Below are positions 11,669 through 22,977 of a DNA stretch of 64,000 bases, one piece after another (the stretch's first letter is position 1; every line of letters begins with the position of its first letter). The position numbers and the translations under genes are program-made. Origin of the DNA: Micractinium sp. NFX-FRZ (lineage: Eukaryota > Chlorophyta > Trebouxiophyceae > Chlorellales > Chlorellaceae); contig JAPTJF010000365.1 of the NCBI GenBank assembly GCA_029339195.1, positions 1-64,000 on the forward strand. Reading direction: 5' to 3'. The notes below the pieces were generated by a model, which searched no databases, was not told where the DNA came from, and saw only the letters and a list, made by a program, of their open reading frames with translations.

Positions 11669-13983
11669 ATGTGGCACTTAAGCAGGTGGCACCAGCTGAG
11701 CATGGGCAGCAGCATGTCTGCCACCCGCACCGGACAACCAGGCATTGCCTTCGTAAGTTCCCGTCTATTGCCCGAGGTGCCTGTAGCCACGGTCGCCTGG
11801 ATGGCGGTGCCAGCGGCTCGCAGCGCTGCCGGCATTTCCGAGTGCCTCCAGCGTTGGCGAGAAGACCCGTTCAGGCGGTAAGCCCCGCTTGAATATCACT
11901 CGAGCTGCCCTGATGCACCGACGGGCAGGCGGCGGACGCTGCCAGCCTGCCCGCCAGTCTGCCGCGAGCAGCCGTCGGCGCCGCCCTGGGCGGCGCCACC
12001 CCTCCAACGCCAGTCCAATTCATTGCCATCCCGCCATATGTATGCAGGCAGTCCAATGAGTGTGCCCTAGATGGGGATCGCCTGGCCGGGAGTTTGACAG
12101 CTGTGCTTCTGGCGGCTGAGACTTGGAAGACCTGGCAGCGCGGCATGACAGGTTGGCAGCTGCCGCTGGTGTGGGAGGTAGTGTGTGTCCTCAAGGACCG
12201 GGCAGGTTTTTGCACCCCCACGTTCATACCATGGCGTGGCTGGCGGGCCGCTTGTCCTCCCCGCCCACCCAAGCAAGCTCGTGCACAGGCACTGAGCGGC
12301 ATCGGCGGCCTTGACGGGAGCACCGCACCGCCCCTCTCGTGTGCAGGCCTGGCACTGTTTCAACTGGGCTACATCATGCACATCGTGGCCGTGTGCGTGT
12401 GGCTGCCAGTCAGGCACAGGAGCGCGTTTGTGAGGCACCGCGAGCTGTTTCTGGGAGCCGCCCTCCTGCATGGCTCGGCCAACACAGCGCTCTATGGTGA
12501 GCCGACCGGCTGCTCACAGCTGCCCCCTGCCCTGCCCCCTGCCCTGCCAGTGCCCCCTGCCAACCTGCCTGCCCCGTTGGGCAACCGGCTGGCCTGCTAA
12601 TGGGGTAGCCTGCCACTTAGCTGCCACCGACGCCAAGGCAGCACACTCCCCGGCTCACCGGCAAAGCCCACAAGAGCTCCCACCCACCCTGCTCAACAGT
12701 CCACCCCACCCCACCCACCCACCCTGCCCAACACCCCAATCATTCTGCCGCCACCCTGCACCCCTGCAGCGCCGCACATGGCCACGCTGCTTGGGCCGTC
12801 CATGACGAGCCCGGGCGGGGCGCTGGGCATGCTGGTAGTCTTGAACGGAACCGTGCTGAACGCCCTCCCAGTGCTGTGAGTGTGTACGCCAGGCAGGCAG
12901 ACAGCTGGGGCGGTGTCTTACGTACGCAGTGCGTGCTGCTGCTGCAATGCCACACTTGTGCTTGCGCTTGCCGGCTGCATGGGCGGGGCGCAGGCTGCCC
13001 CAATGCGTGCTTGTCGGGCAACGCCTGCTGCTGCTGCTGCCGCTGCCGCTGCCTGCCACCTCCTGTTGACGCTGCAGGTACTTCCGGCTAGTGCTCGGGT
13101 TTGCACTCGTGCTGATGCCGCTGCTGGCCGTCCCTATGGTAGGCTGACAATGCCGCCCGGTGGGCGCAGCTAGTGGGCATGCATGCATGCATGCTGTCTG
13201 TTCATCTGGGCATGTTTGTCCGGGTAGGTGTGGATGCAAGCGCGCCTGCCCGGGTTTGCAAAGGACAGTGTGCGTGGCACGGGCGCAGTGGTCACGCCGC
13301 AACCGCCCACGTGCCCCCCACCGTGCTGTACCGCGACTTGCTTCCTCCCGCTGCGGTGCAGCTCACAGCCGGGCCCGCCATGTGCAGCAGCCTGCTGACT
13401 GAAATGGAAGGTGGAGGCCGCGGAGTAGCGGACGCCCTGCTGAAGCTGCATTTTTATGTGGCGCAGACACAGTGAGATGCCCGCTCACCTCCCTGCCCAC
13501 CTCTCATGCCATGCTCCCCTGCCTGCTCCGCCTGATGACCTGTGAGATGAGAGCCCTCTGCCACGCGCAGCCTGCCCAACACAGCGCTGGGGTGCTTCCA
13601 GGCCACGGCCGCTTCACCCAACCCAGGCATTGGTTGCCCAATAACCCACCATGGCGCCTCCCCACCCGCCCTGCAGCTACGTGCCCTTGCACCCGCTGGC
13701 GCTGCGGCTCTCGATGCACACCGACCCAAGGGGGGCGTGCCTCATGGTGAATGCCTGGACGGTGGTCGTGCTGGGCGTGCTGCTGCCGCTGTGCATGCTG
13801 CACCGCATGGAATGCAGCGCCCGCAGCGACTACGCCAGGCGTGTGCGGCAGGCGGCCGAGCCAGGCAGCCAGCAGCCCACCGAGGTGCTCTTCCCCTGGC
13901 GCCACGGCCCACGGATGATGCTGGTTGACCTGTACATAGCCAGCTGTGCTGTGTGGCTGGCCTGCTCTGTTGTGTTTCTTTGA
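11669..13983 (+). CDS. Unknown multipass membrane protein
   Basis: I do not recognise the family. Seven exons join in frame: 11669-11877, 12048-12151, 12347-12496, 12770-12875, 13078-13138, 13362-13471, 13677-13983, about 348 residues. The start is uncertain: ATGs at 11669, 11702 and 11714 are all in frame, and an upstream exon is possible. Hydrophobic segments are visible as GLALFQLGYIMHIVAVCVWL, GALGMLVVLNGTVLNALPVL, YFRLVLGFALVLMPLLAVPM, AWTVVVLGVLLPLCML and LYIASCAVWLACSVVFL at the very C-terminus. An Arg-rich hydrophilic loop precedes the last segment. Phase agreement at all six junctions supports a real gene. No catalytic motif is evident. Confidence 0.72.
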
Positions 13984-16470
13984 ATACGCACACCAATTAA
14001 GCGGGCACGCAGGTTTCAGCACAGGGCACACAGTTGCACAGGCAGTGCAGCGCCCTGCCGGCCATGGCAGATGCTTGGATGCGTGGCAGGGGGGCAACCA
14101 CGGTCACACGCACAGGCAGTGTCACAGCCGGACTAGCGATGCACCGCTGACACCAGCAGACCCTCCCCGCTGGCAGGCACTCTGCACCTGCGTCACCAAT
14201 CCTGCCGGCGAGGGTGCAGGCTGGTCTCGACATGCATAGCTTGCAAAGCACGGGCAAGCTGGTCAAAGCGCCAAGGAAGTGGGAGCTGTCGGCGGCGGCA
14301 GTGTGGCACAGACCCCACACAGCAGCCGGCGACACCACCTACTTCACTGCCGCTCTGTCAGGAGCCAGCCCGTGCTCTGCTAGTTTGGCAAAGCTGTGCC
14401 TGCGGAAGGCACTCGGCGCCGAAACAGCCAGCAGCGCAGGGCCTGGAGCGTCGCTGCCATTATGTCTGGCTGCATTGTTGCAAGTTGTGGCCATGCTCTG
14501 CGCGTCGCGCACAGCGGGCCAGAGATCCCAGCCTGCTGCAGAGAGGCACCCCGGATGGACATACCATTGTTAGAGCGTGCATGACATGAAGGATGGGAAA
14601 GACGTGTCCGGTCAGGCTGCATGTAGAGATGGAAGAAAGGAAGCAGCATGACACGGCAGGAGGGAGGGCGTCCGTGACGCAGCGCGGCTAGACGGGGTGG
14701 AAGCCTGAGGGCGGCGGGATGCAGGGCAGCACAGCATCGGCAGCCTGCCTAGGTGCACTTGACAGCCGTCAGCTCTTGACCACCACCCATGTCCCGACTG
14801 ACTGTGGCAAGAATGCTTTGGATGGCCCACCTCGCCTGGCAGCTGCAGCGTGCTTCACGGCCAAAGCACCTGCCGCTGCCTTCTCTGCATCAAGACACGC
14901 GAGTGCAAGGCAGCAGCTAGACCTGCGACGCCAGCGCGGTGCTTGCTGTGGACGGTCATGGTCCCCTGCGCAAAGGCCTCCACCAGGCAGGTGCACCCGG
15001 TGCAGGCCTGCACGCATGGACACCACGGAGTCCACAGCAAGTGCCACGCTGCCGCCGTGTCGCGCCAGCGACATTGGCACGCAGCCCACCGCATGCAGCA
15101 CCTCGCCCTGCCATGTGTGCAGACACTCACAGCTGTGCATCATGCGTTGGCAAGCAGGCAAGGCGCCGCAGCCTGCAGCGTGGACTGGCTGGCGGGCATC
15201 AGGAAACAGCCAACAACCCACAGCCAACCATCCCCCTTACGCAACAGTGAGGAGTGTGTCAGATGTGGGGCAGCAGGTGCGCTGCTGGGACTCACCGGGC
15301 GTCCCACGAACATTCCCAAACCCGACACGCTGCACTCAGGGGTTGGGATGTTGTGTGTCCGTCTACACAGGAGTCTGCGCTGCATGGTGCAGGGCGGGGC
15401 GGGGAGGGTGGCTGCATGGTGCAGGGCGGGGCGGGGAGGGTGGCTGCATGGTGCAGGGCGGGGCGGGGAGGGCCAGGGCAGGGCTGGTCGATGCTGTCCA
15501 GGCCCTGCGACGCGTGCCCCTGCTGCGCAGCACTGGGACTACTGCCTGCAAGAGTTGAGACACTGGGCCACAGGCGGCATGCTGGGCTGCCCCCAGCGCC
15601 ATGCTGGGAGCCGGGGAGGCACCCCCCTGGGTGGGGGAAGAGCGAGAGCAACTTGCATCTCAGTTTGAGGGTGGTGCGGACCAGCTCAGCGGGAGAGAAG
15701 ATGCCAGCAGGGCAGCCAGCAAGCAGGAGGTGCTACCAGGAATCAAGACGGCGGCGGCGCCCAAATCGCTCGCCATGCCGGACTTTGTCGAGGCGCGCCT
15801 GCAGGCGAGGGGGGTCGCCAGTGTGAATATCTGCACACAGGTGAAGCTCCTGCACTGCCCGGACGCCTGTCCTGGCCCACACCAACAGGGAAGGCCCCCA
15901 AGAGGGCCTGCCGGCCCCACCGTGAGCCGCGCCGCCGCTGCCGTTCGCGTCTGGCGCACGGTGCGCCAGAAACACACCTATGACAGCAGCACCCCTTGCG
16001 TGCAGGCGTGCTCCTCTGCATGCACGGCATGCAGACGGCAAGGAGTGAATGGCAGGCCGCCGGCGGTGTCGAGACAGGTCGGAGAGGTCCTTCGGACCAC
16101 CGAAACCCAGCCTTGGACAGGGCTCAAGGGCTCAGTGCACAGACTGTGACCAGTGTAGGTTGCAGGAAGGCCACCTGAAGGCGCAATGGGAGGCTGCCCA
16201 ATCACCAGCTGCCCCCAGCATGCACAGCTGGCACCAGCAGGGCAGCCAACCACCTCACCTCGTCGTGCACCGCTCCTAGCTGTGGCCCTACCCTGTGTAC
16301 CCTGTGGGGCTGCTGACAGCGGTTGTGATGTGACCTGGTTCAGCTGTGCACTGGCAGTCTGCCGCTGGCAGCGCCTATGCAAAGGAGCATGGGCTGAGGA
16401 CCTCCTCTACACCCCGCCCTCCCCAAGTGACATGCCAGCTTCCCAAACTCCTTCTCAAGCTTCCTTCTTC
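13984..16470. other. Gene-poor interval
   Basis: About 2.5 kb. Long open frames on both strands (for example 14719-15558 plus) are of the kind expected by chance at this GC content. None gave a recognisable domain or a consistent exon chain. It contains the 32-bp minisatellite at 15381-15472. Confidence 0.55.
15381..15472. repeat. 32-bp minisatellite, three copies
   Basis: TGCATGGTGCAGGGCGGGGC plus GGGGAGGGTGGC is repeated at 15381, 15413 and 15445 with almost no divergence, so it is likely to vary in copy number between strains. Confidence 0.93.
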
Positions 16471-16475
16471 TTACA
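16471..16475 (-). terminator. Polyadenylation signal TGTAA (MOCS3)
   Basis: TGTAA on the minus strand, 29 bases beyond the MOCS3 stop. This is the usual green-algal polyadenylation signal at a typical place. Confidence 0.7.
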
Positions 16476-16504
16476 TGGATACAGGCAGGTTGAAGATGAC
16501 CCGT

Positions 16505-19500
16505 TTAGTAGGTGGGGAAGCCAGGGTCGACTTCCTTGGCCCAACCCTCCATGCCTCCCACCACGTCAATGGCATGGGTGATGCCCAGCTGGCGCAGGCG
16601 CGCCACCGCACGCTGCGAGTCGTTCCCACGGCGGCACACCACATACAGCGGCGGCTGTGCGGCAGAAGGGCTGCCCTCCTCCGCCTGCTGCTGCTCCACC
16701 TGCTGCTGCTCCGCCTGCTGCTGCTGCGCTGCTCCTGCTGCCGTTGGTGCGGGTGCTGCTGCTGCCTCCAGGCGCTCCTTGATGTCATCCACGTGGCGGT
16801 CGAAATGCTTGTAAGGGGTGTGCACCGCGCCTGCGAGTGGGCAGGCAAATCGCAGGCAAGCGGTGCGGCGCCTGTTAGCGCCGCTTGGCTGGTGGGGCGG
16901 GGTGCAGGGATGCACACTGCCCGCTCTTTGTGTGGCGCACTTCAGTGCCAGCCAGTGATTTCCTCAGCAAGGGAAACACGTGGCTGCTCGCTCGGTGCGT
17001 GCCCCGCCGGCGCGGTCCCACCGAGCAGGCCCTGGCTGACCTGGCAGGTGGCAGATGTTGTACTGCTCAGCGGGCCGTACATCCAGCAGCACCGCGCCGG
17101 GCTGGCTGGCCAGCCTGCAGGGGCGAGAGGACGGACGAGTGAGATGAGATGAAGTGCGGGATGGTGCAGTTGGTGGATGGTGGCCAGGAGAGGCACGTTG
17201 CAGTGTCAAATGGGTGGGGTTGGGTGGGCTGCGCAGATGGAGGAGCAGCAAGTGGCGCTGTTCAGCAGGCGGTACGACCTGCCAGGCCACCGCCCCTCGC
17301 CCACGCGAAGGCTGCCTGCTGCCTGCCCACCCGCTCCGTCGCCCACCACACTTTCATGCTGCAAGGCTATCAGCAGGCCAGCACCACTGTAAGACCACGG
17401 TAAGATGACCACAAAAGCTCCGTGCCAAGCATCCCCCCCACACACACGCTCCCTCACCGCTGCCTGAGCTCCTGCGGTGTGATGCGCTCCTCCCGCGCAA
17501 TCAGCTGCAGCGGCTTGGGCGCCGCGTCGTTGGCGGCCGCCTGCCCCGTGAAAGCGGCGTAGTCGTAGCTGGGCAGGCTGGCGGCGGTGATGGCGGGGGA
17601 GGTGCCGCACGCCATGCAGCCGGGGGACCTGCGCACATATGGGGGCGTGGGGTGGTGCAACAATTGATTGAGCGGCTGCAGAGACTAGAATAGACCAGAC
17701 TGAAGAGAAGCATGGCTGACGTGGGGCGCTGCATTGTTCCGAGTAACTCTACTGAAGGGCGAGTATACCATCAGGAGCAGGGTGAGTCTCCAGGCTTGCA
17801 TGGCACGGTACAACAAGACGGCAAACCCGGCACGGCACAGTGAAGCGCAGCGCAGCACAGCACAGCGCAGTGCAGCACAGCACAGCGCAGCGCAGCATGC
17901 CCAGGCACAGCAGGCTCACTTGGCCCTCAGCTTGACCGAGTGGAAGCGCCCAGCGGCGCAGTCCACAACCAGCAGGCGGCGTGACATGGGGTCACCCACA
18001 CCCGACAGCAGCTTGATCGCCTCCAGGGCCTGCAGGGTTTAAGGGGGGTTTTGGGTTTTAGGTCTTAGGGTTTTAGGGTAGGGTTTACCCTATACAGGGA
18101 GGCAAGTTCAAGAAGCTTCGCATTCATTATAAATGCACGACAGGGTGGATTCTCATCTTAAAAACAGAGTAATGCCGCATGATCGCTGGCAGGGCGACGC
18201 CTCGTCGCCAGGCTGGCCACGTGTGTGACACACTATTGCGTCAACCCCGAATAGCCCCACCCGTCCCTCGCTCCCAGCCCAGCTGCCGCCTGCTGCTGCG
18301 CCGCCTTGTAGCGCACCGCATCACAGCCCAGCCACACTCCTGGCTGCCTAGATGCCCCCCAAAGCTTGCCTGAAGGGTGCCAATCACGCCGGGCACGACG
18401 CCCAGCACACCGGCGTCCACGCAGCGTGCGCAGTTGCCCGCGGCGGGGGCCTCCGGAAAGAGGCAGCGGTAGCAGGGGCCTATCAGATTTGAGGTTGCAA
18501 GCGGGTTGGGGTGAGGGAGTTGATTAGAAATTGCGGCAGCGGCAGGCGTGAGAAGATTGCACAGCCACGCCTAAAGCAGCTGCTGCCCTGATTGCTGCAG
18601 TGCGCCCCCGCGTGCACCGCACAGAATGCATGAATGCAATGCCCACCTGGCCCTCCATCACTAATCCCACCCTCCTTCCCCCCCGTCCCCTCACCGTCCT
18701 CCCCGTGGCAGTACACAGTGAGCTGGCCGTCGGTGCCAATGGCGGCGCCCGACACCAGCGGCCGCCCCGCTGCGCAGCACGCGTCGCTGCAGCCAGGCGA
18801 GAGTGCAGGGAGCGAGGGCAGGCCGATCTAGCGCTGTGTGTGCGGGGTCTCTTGCAGGACTGTGCTCCCCACCAAGAGGGCGAGCAGCATCCAGGCTGCT
18901 GTCCATATGTTAGTGCTGCTCCGCCGCTCCCTCATCGTCGGCAGCGGAGCAGCCAGCCGGCTTGGCGCGCCCTTTGCTTGTGACTGCTCTGAAAGTGAGC
19001 AAATGGTGAGCTGCTCCCTCCCCCCATGTGCCAGGCGGCCAGCAGCGGCTGGGCCACGAGCAGGCTCCAAGACCCTGCAAGCCGCAGCCTGCGTGGCCCT
19101 CCCTCCCCACCTGATGAGATAGCGAGTGGGGGCGTTGTCAGAGGCGTCCAGGACCACGTCGTACTGCCTCACCAGCTGGACTGCGGTCGCACCAGGGGGC
19201 GGGGGCAGAGCAGGGGCCAGCCGCAAGAGGTGAGCCAGCGGTTTCCAGCTTTGGTTGAGGAGGGCAGGCAAAGCACTCCTGCTCTAGCAGCAGTATGGGA
19301 GTGGGAAGAGGATGCTGGCAGCAGCAGCAGCAGCACCACCAGCAGCACCAGGGGGTCGCACGAATGCTTGCAGCGTAGGCGTGCCCCCTTGCAGCCTGCC
19401 CGCCCCGCCCCTCATCCCACCGCATCCCACCCAGCCAGCCACGCCCGTCGGCGCACCTGCGTTGGCGGGGGTCAGCGCCTCCAGGTGCGTCTCCACTTGG

Positions 19501-20651
19501 ATGCTGCTGTTGAGCGCGCGGCACGCCTCTGCCGCCGACAGTGCCTTGTGCACCCCCACGGTGGCCTCCCTGCGTGACGGGGGTGGGTGAGCACAAAAGG
19601 GGGGCCAGCAGTTGGCGGTTGGCAGTGCTGTTGGGCAGCGAGCGGGGGCGCATGGTGGCTGGGCGGCTGGGCGGCAGGGCTCAGTCTTCCCTCTGCTATG
19701 GACCATGTGTCAAGGGGCGGTCCACACGCTGCTGTAGACCTGTTATCTCAAGGGACACTCCCTTCCCCATCACCTGTGCATGCCAGGTGGCGAGTGCTGC
19801 ACCGCTCCCGCCTGCCCACCTCAAATGCTCCCAGTCTCACGCTCCTAAAACTAGCAATGTGTCGCCCATAGCTCTGGTGGACAGCCACCGCGCTCCCCTC
19901 ATCTGTGCACGACCTGGCGCCTGATGGGCAGCCCCGCCCCTCCCCTCCCCTCCCCTCGCTGCTCCTCCCCTAACCTCTCCCTCACCTGTGTATGACCTGG
20001 CGGTGTATATTGGACAGCTCCACTGTGTCCTTGTCCACGATGCCCAGCCGCCCCACGCCCGCCGCCGCCAGGTAGAGAGCGGCGGGGGAGCCCAGCCCTC
20101 CGGCGCCGACGATGAGCACGGAGCCACGGCAGAGGCGGGCTTGGGCTGCAGGCGGGGCGGGCGGGCGTGGTGGGGCAGTGGGGTGAGGGTTAAGAGGCAG
20201 GGCAGAGCTGTGGGGAGGCTGGGAGATTGGGAGGAGGAGGGGGCTGGGGGGTGGGGCACTGGGGACTGCCGCCGGGCACCCCCTGGCTCGGGCGAGGGCC
20301 ACCCCCACAGGGGGCCCACCCTCCCGGCCAGGGGCCCACAGAGCGCCACAGCAGCGCACCTTGCACGCCAAAGCTGTGCAGCACAATCTGGCGGCTGTAG
20401 CGAGCAATCTGGTCCTTGCTCAGCCCGTGCTGCAGGCCGTCCCACGAGGGTGTGGCGTGGCTGTTGGCGGCGGAGCAGCCGTTGGCGGCGGCACCGCTGA
20501 CGGCAGCGGCGGCGGCGGGTGGCTCCTCTTGTCCTGGCTGCCCGGCGCCTGATGTTGCTTTCAATCGCTCCAGTTTAGCCTGAAGCTGCGCATTCTCGGC
20601 CCTGAGCCGCTGCAGCTCCTCCTCCACGCCAGGGACAGGTCTCGACGACAT
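16505..20651 (-). CDS. MOCS3/UBA4/CNX5: adenylyltransferase and sulfurtransferase
   Basis: E1-like enzyme that adenylates the C-terminal glycine of MoaD/URM1-type carriers and loads sulfur on it, for molybdopterin synthesis and tRNA thiolation in the cytosol. Ten exons (minus): 20360-20651, 19986-20145, 19457-19569, 19111-19180, 18695-18786, 18370-18479, 17920-18029, 17458-17628, 17041-17114, 16505-16830; 505 residues. Visible: an N-terminal coiled coil ([19 protein letters not shown]), [10 protein letters not shown], the ATP loop [47 protein letters not shown], paired zinc motifs CYRC and CMACG, the thioester-region [11 protein letters not shown], then a rhodanese domain ([17 protein letters not shown]) with active-site CRRGND. 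The rhodanese domain carries a Gln/Ala-rich insert. Exon 6 ends at a GC donor (CAG/gcaagc). The ATG at 20651 is the first in-frame ATG; the frame upstream has none I trust. Confidence 0.95.
17831..17897. repeat. CAGCA/CGCAG low-complexity repeat
   Basis: Imperfect alternation of GCGCAGC and ACAGCAC pentamers in MOCS3 intron 7. A similar tract occurs at 41100-41172 in the amine oxidase gene. Confidence 0.85.
18035..18090. repeat. Degenerate interstitial telomere-like repeat
   Basis: The plus strand reads GGGTTTAAGGGGGGTTTTGG, then GGTCTTAGGG, TTTTAGGG, TAGGG and TTTACCC: imperfect units of the plant/Chlorella telomere repeat TTTAGGG. It lies in MOCS3 intron 6, directly next to the 3' splice site, so its C-rich strand forms the sequence in front of the acceptor. 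Confidence 0.85.
19894..19925 (-). repeat. Junction echo of MOCS3 exon 2 donor
   Basis: CTCATCTGTGCACGACCTGG on the plus strand echoes the exon 2 end, CTCACCTGTGTATGACCTGG (19981 onward), at offset 83 bp within intron 2. A weaker third copy begins near 19768 (TCACCTGTGCATGCC). Confidence 0.72.
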
Positions 20652-20931
20652 GCGGGCAGAATTGAGCTGCCGATGGTGGAGACTGAGGAGGGTGTCCAAT
20701 TCGATGGCGACAGGCTTCACGACATCGCTACACGGCCACAGTAGGCGTTGAGCGAGGGAGCTGAGTCGTCCTGCCTGTACTGCACGCCCGGGCCTCGACC
20801 CAAGCTCTGCCTGGCTGCTTTTGTGATTGGTAGCTACTGGTGCATACCAGGGTTATTTTGGTGCACAGGAGCGACCGCGTCGCGCAGCAGGGGTGGCAGG
20901 GAGCTTGCGGTGGTCGCTAGGCAGCAGCATA

Positions 20932-22346
20932 ATGGCAGCAAAAGAGCTGCTGCAGAAACTAGGAACCGCCGCGGTCAAGTTTACCCAAGCGGGACAAGGT
21001 CTGTGCCCGCCTTGCGGGTTGTGCTAGACTGCCACTGCTCGCGCCCTTCTGCTTGGCTCCTTGGCTTGAGGTGGTGCGATGCGTGTATCTGATGCAGCCA
21101 TCGGTGCAGCCTGTGCGGCCTGGGGATGGCAGGGCGGCTTCACTGCCGCCAGCCGCCGCCTGTGCCCTTCCCGAGTGTACAACGCTCGCTTTGCTTGATC
21201 GTCCGCCTCTGCTGCTACCGTTGCAGGCGTGTGGAACAAGCCACTGATCAGCGCCAAGAACCTGGCCCGGCTGCGGCGGGAGGCGCTGGCGTCGGGGGAG
21301 GAGTGGGCGCACGACAAGCCGGCGGCGGTGGTGAAGCGGCGCAAGCCCAAGGGGCACAAGCACGACCGGGAGAAGCCGCTGCGGTGAGTGGGAGGGCAGG
21401 GGAAGATGCAGTGGGGGGTTGATGGGAGGATGCGGGTTAGGCAGGCAGTGGGGTGAGAGGGGCAAGTGTGTAGCCAAGGGGGGCTGGGGCCACGTGCCTG
21501 AACCGCGTGCCTGAGCCGCCGCTGCAGTGGGTGGGATGGTGAGCTGGAAGGGAAATTGGCAATGAAGTGGGCACAGGGGGATGTGGGCACAAGCAGGCCG
21601 TGGCTGGGGAGGGGCAAGCGTGCAGTCGCGGGCGGTATGGGCAGTGCGCTGCAGACGGCTTGGCTGCCTGCTGACCACCATCCGCCTGCCTTGCCCCTGG
21701 CTGGCTGAGAGGAGGGCAGGGCCCGCTGTTCTGCAGCGCGCACCCCTCCCTGCAGCAAGGCTGCCATCCCCAAACACAACCTGCCTCACCCGACGTGTTA
21801 CACGCTGCCCTGTCCTGCCCCTGCCCTACCCCGCCCCCGCAGTGAGGCTGCCATTCAGAAAAAGCTGGCAGAGGCGGACAAGCGGATAGCAGACTACCGG
21901 GTGGGTGGGTGGGTGGGTGGGAGGGCGGCAGCAGATGTGGGCCAACCAAAGTAACAACCCAGGGATATTCTTTCCACGCATCGTTGGCATGCTGCAGCGC
22001 TGTGTTCAGTATAATAGGGACACAGAGGGAGGTGGGAGGAAGGCGTCGCCATTTAGATGAGCACCAGCGCTGCGCCGGCACTGCAGCGCACTTGCGTGCC
22101 CGCTGCCGGGAATCAGTTTGCTCCGCATCCCCCTGGCCCTGCCTCGCGCGCCGGACACGCTCGCCCTCATTCTGCCCCGCCCCTCCCGCGCCTCCGTCCC
22201 CACATCACACCACTTGCCACCCACCTCGCCACCTCGTGCCGCCGATACTGCAGGCCGCCTACCACGCCCCCATGCGTGAGGCCTCCCTGATGGACCGCAT
22301 CCTCCTCACACCCAAGCACCTGCGCATGAAGGCCAAGAGCGGATGA
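20932..22346 (+). CDS. Mitochondrial large ribosomal subunit protein mL59
   Basis: A small mitoribosomal protein of the mL59 (fungal MRPL25) family. Four exons: 20932-20998, 21227-21383, 21843-21900, 22254-22346; 124 residues. Landmarks: an N-terminal KLGTAAVKFTQAGQGVWNKP, LISAKNLARLRREALASGEE, and the basic PKGHKHDREKPLRE, whose KGHKHE-like core followed by a charged helix (KKLAEADKRIADYR) is the family hallmark I recognise from yeast MRPL25. The C-terminal segment LMDRILLTPKHLRMKAKSG is basic. Strong Lys/Arg content fits rRNA binding. The ATG at 20932 gives a helix suited to mitochondrial import, but no separate presequence is obvious. Confidence 0.82.
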
Positions 22347-22977
22347 TGATGATGAGCAGCAGCTACCAGCTGCCCTCGTTTGTAGCCACCCCCTGTTTGG
22401 GCAGCTGGCAGCTGGGCACTGCCTCCAGCCAGCCTGCTGGGCAGGATGCACCCGTATAGTTTGCTGAAGCAGGATTCAGCAGCTGCCTGTTTGCTGGCGG
22501 CAGTCAGCGGTATGCAGTGCTGCAGCTGAGGCCGCGGCGTAGTTTGCAGGTGCCGCCGCCCATGTTGCCGTGGCTTCGCTCTCTCGCAGTGTACCACCTC
22601 GCTTTCTTTTGTGCCCCACCCACTACACGCCCAAACTTTGCACTATCCACCCATCACTGGTTCCCCCACTGCTATCTCTGCCTTCATTGCTTGCCCACGC
22701 TGCCCCCCTGCTACCCATGTTACGCTCACCCCGCGCACACGGAGCGCACACAGCCGGAGGCAGCTGGCTTATCACAAAGCAGGGATGAGGGCCATGCCAC
22801 AAACTACAATGGAGGGACACGAATGGTGTACCCATTGCTGCACCACCAAGCTGCTCACCGCCGCATCCAGCGTGGCCTCCGCCACAGCACGTGGACCCAG
22901 CACTGGCAGCAGGGTGGCCTTGAGCAAGCGATTTGTTGCTTCAGCTCTGCTACTCCCCTCGGTGGGCGACTGCAAGG

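Noticed and set aside
13178..13200. GCATGCATGCATGCATGC alternating palindrome
   Set aside because: A short simple-sequence tract in an intron; a palindrome is trivial for a GCAT repeat.
14719..15558. A 279-codon plus-strand open frame in the gene-poor gap
   Set aside because: Composition is random-like and it includes the minisatellite. No splice-consistent neighbours and no recognisable motif.
20652..20720. N-terminal extension of MOCS3 up to 20720
   Set aside because: The codon at 20720 is GTG, not ATG. The first real in-frame ATG is at 20651.
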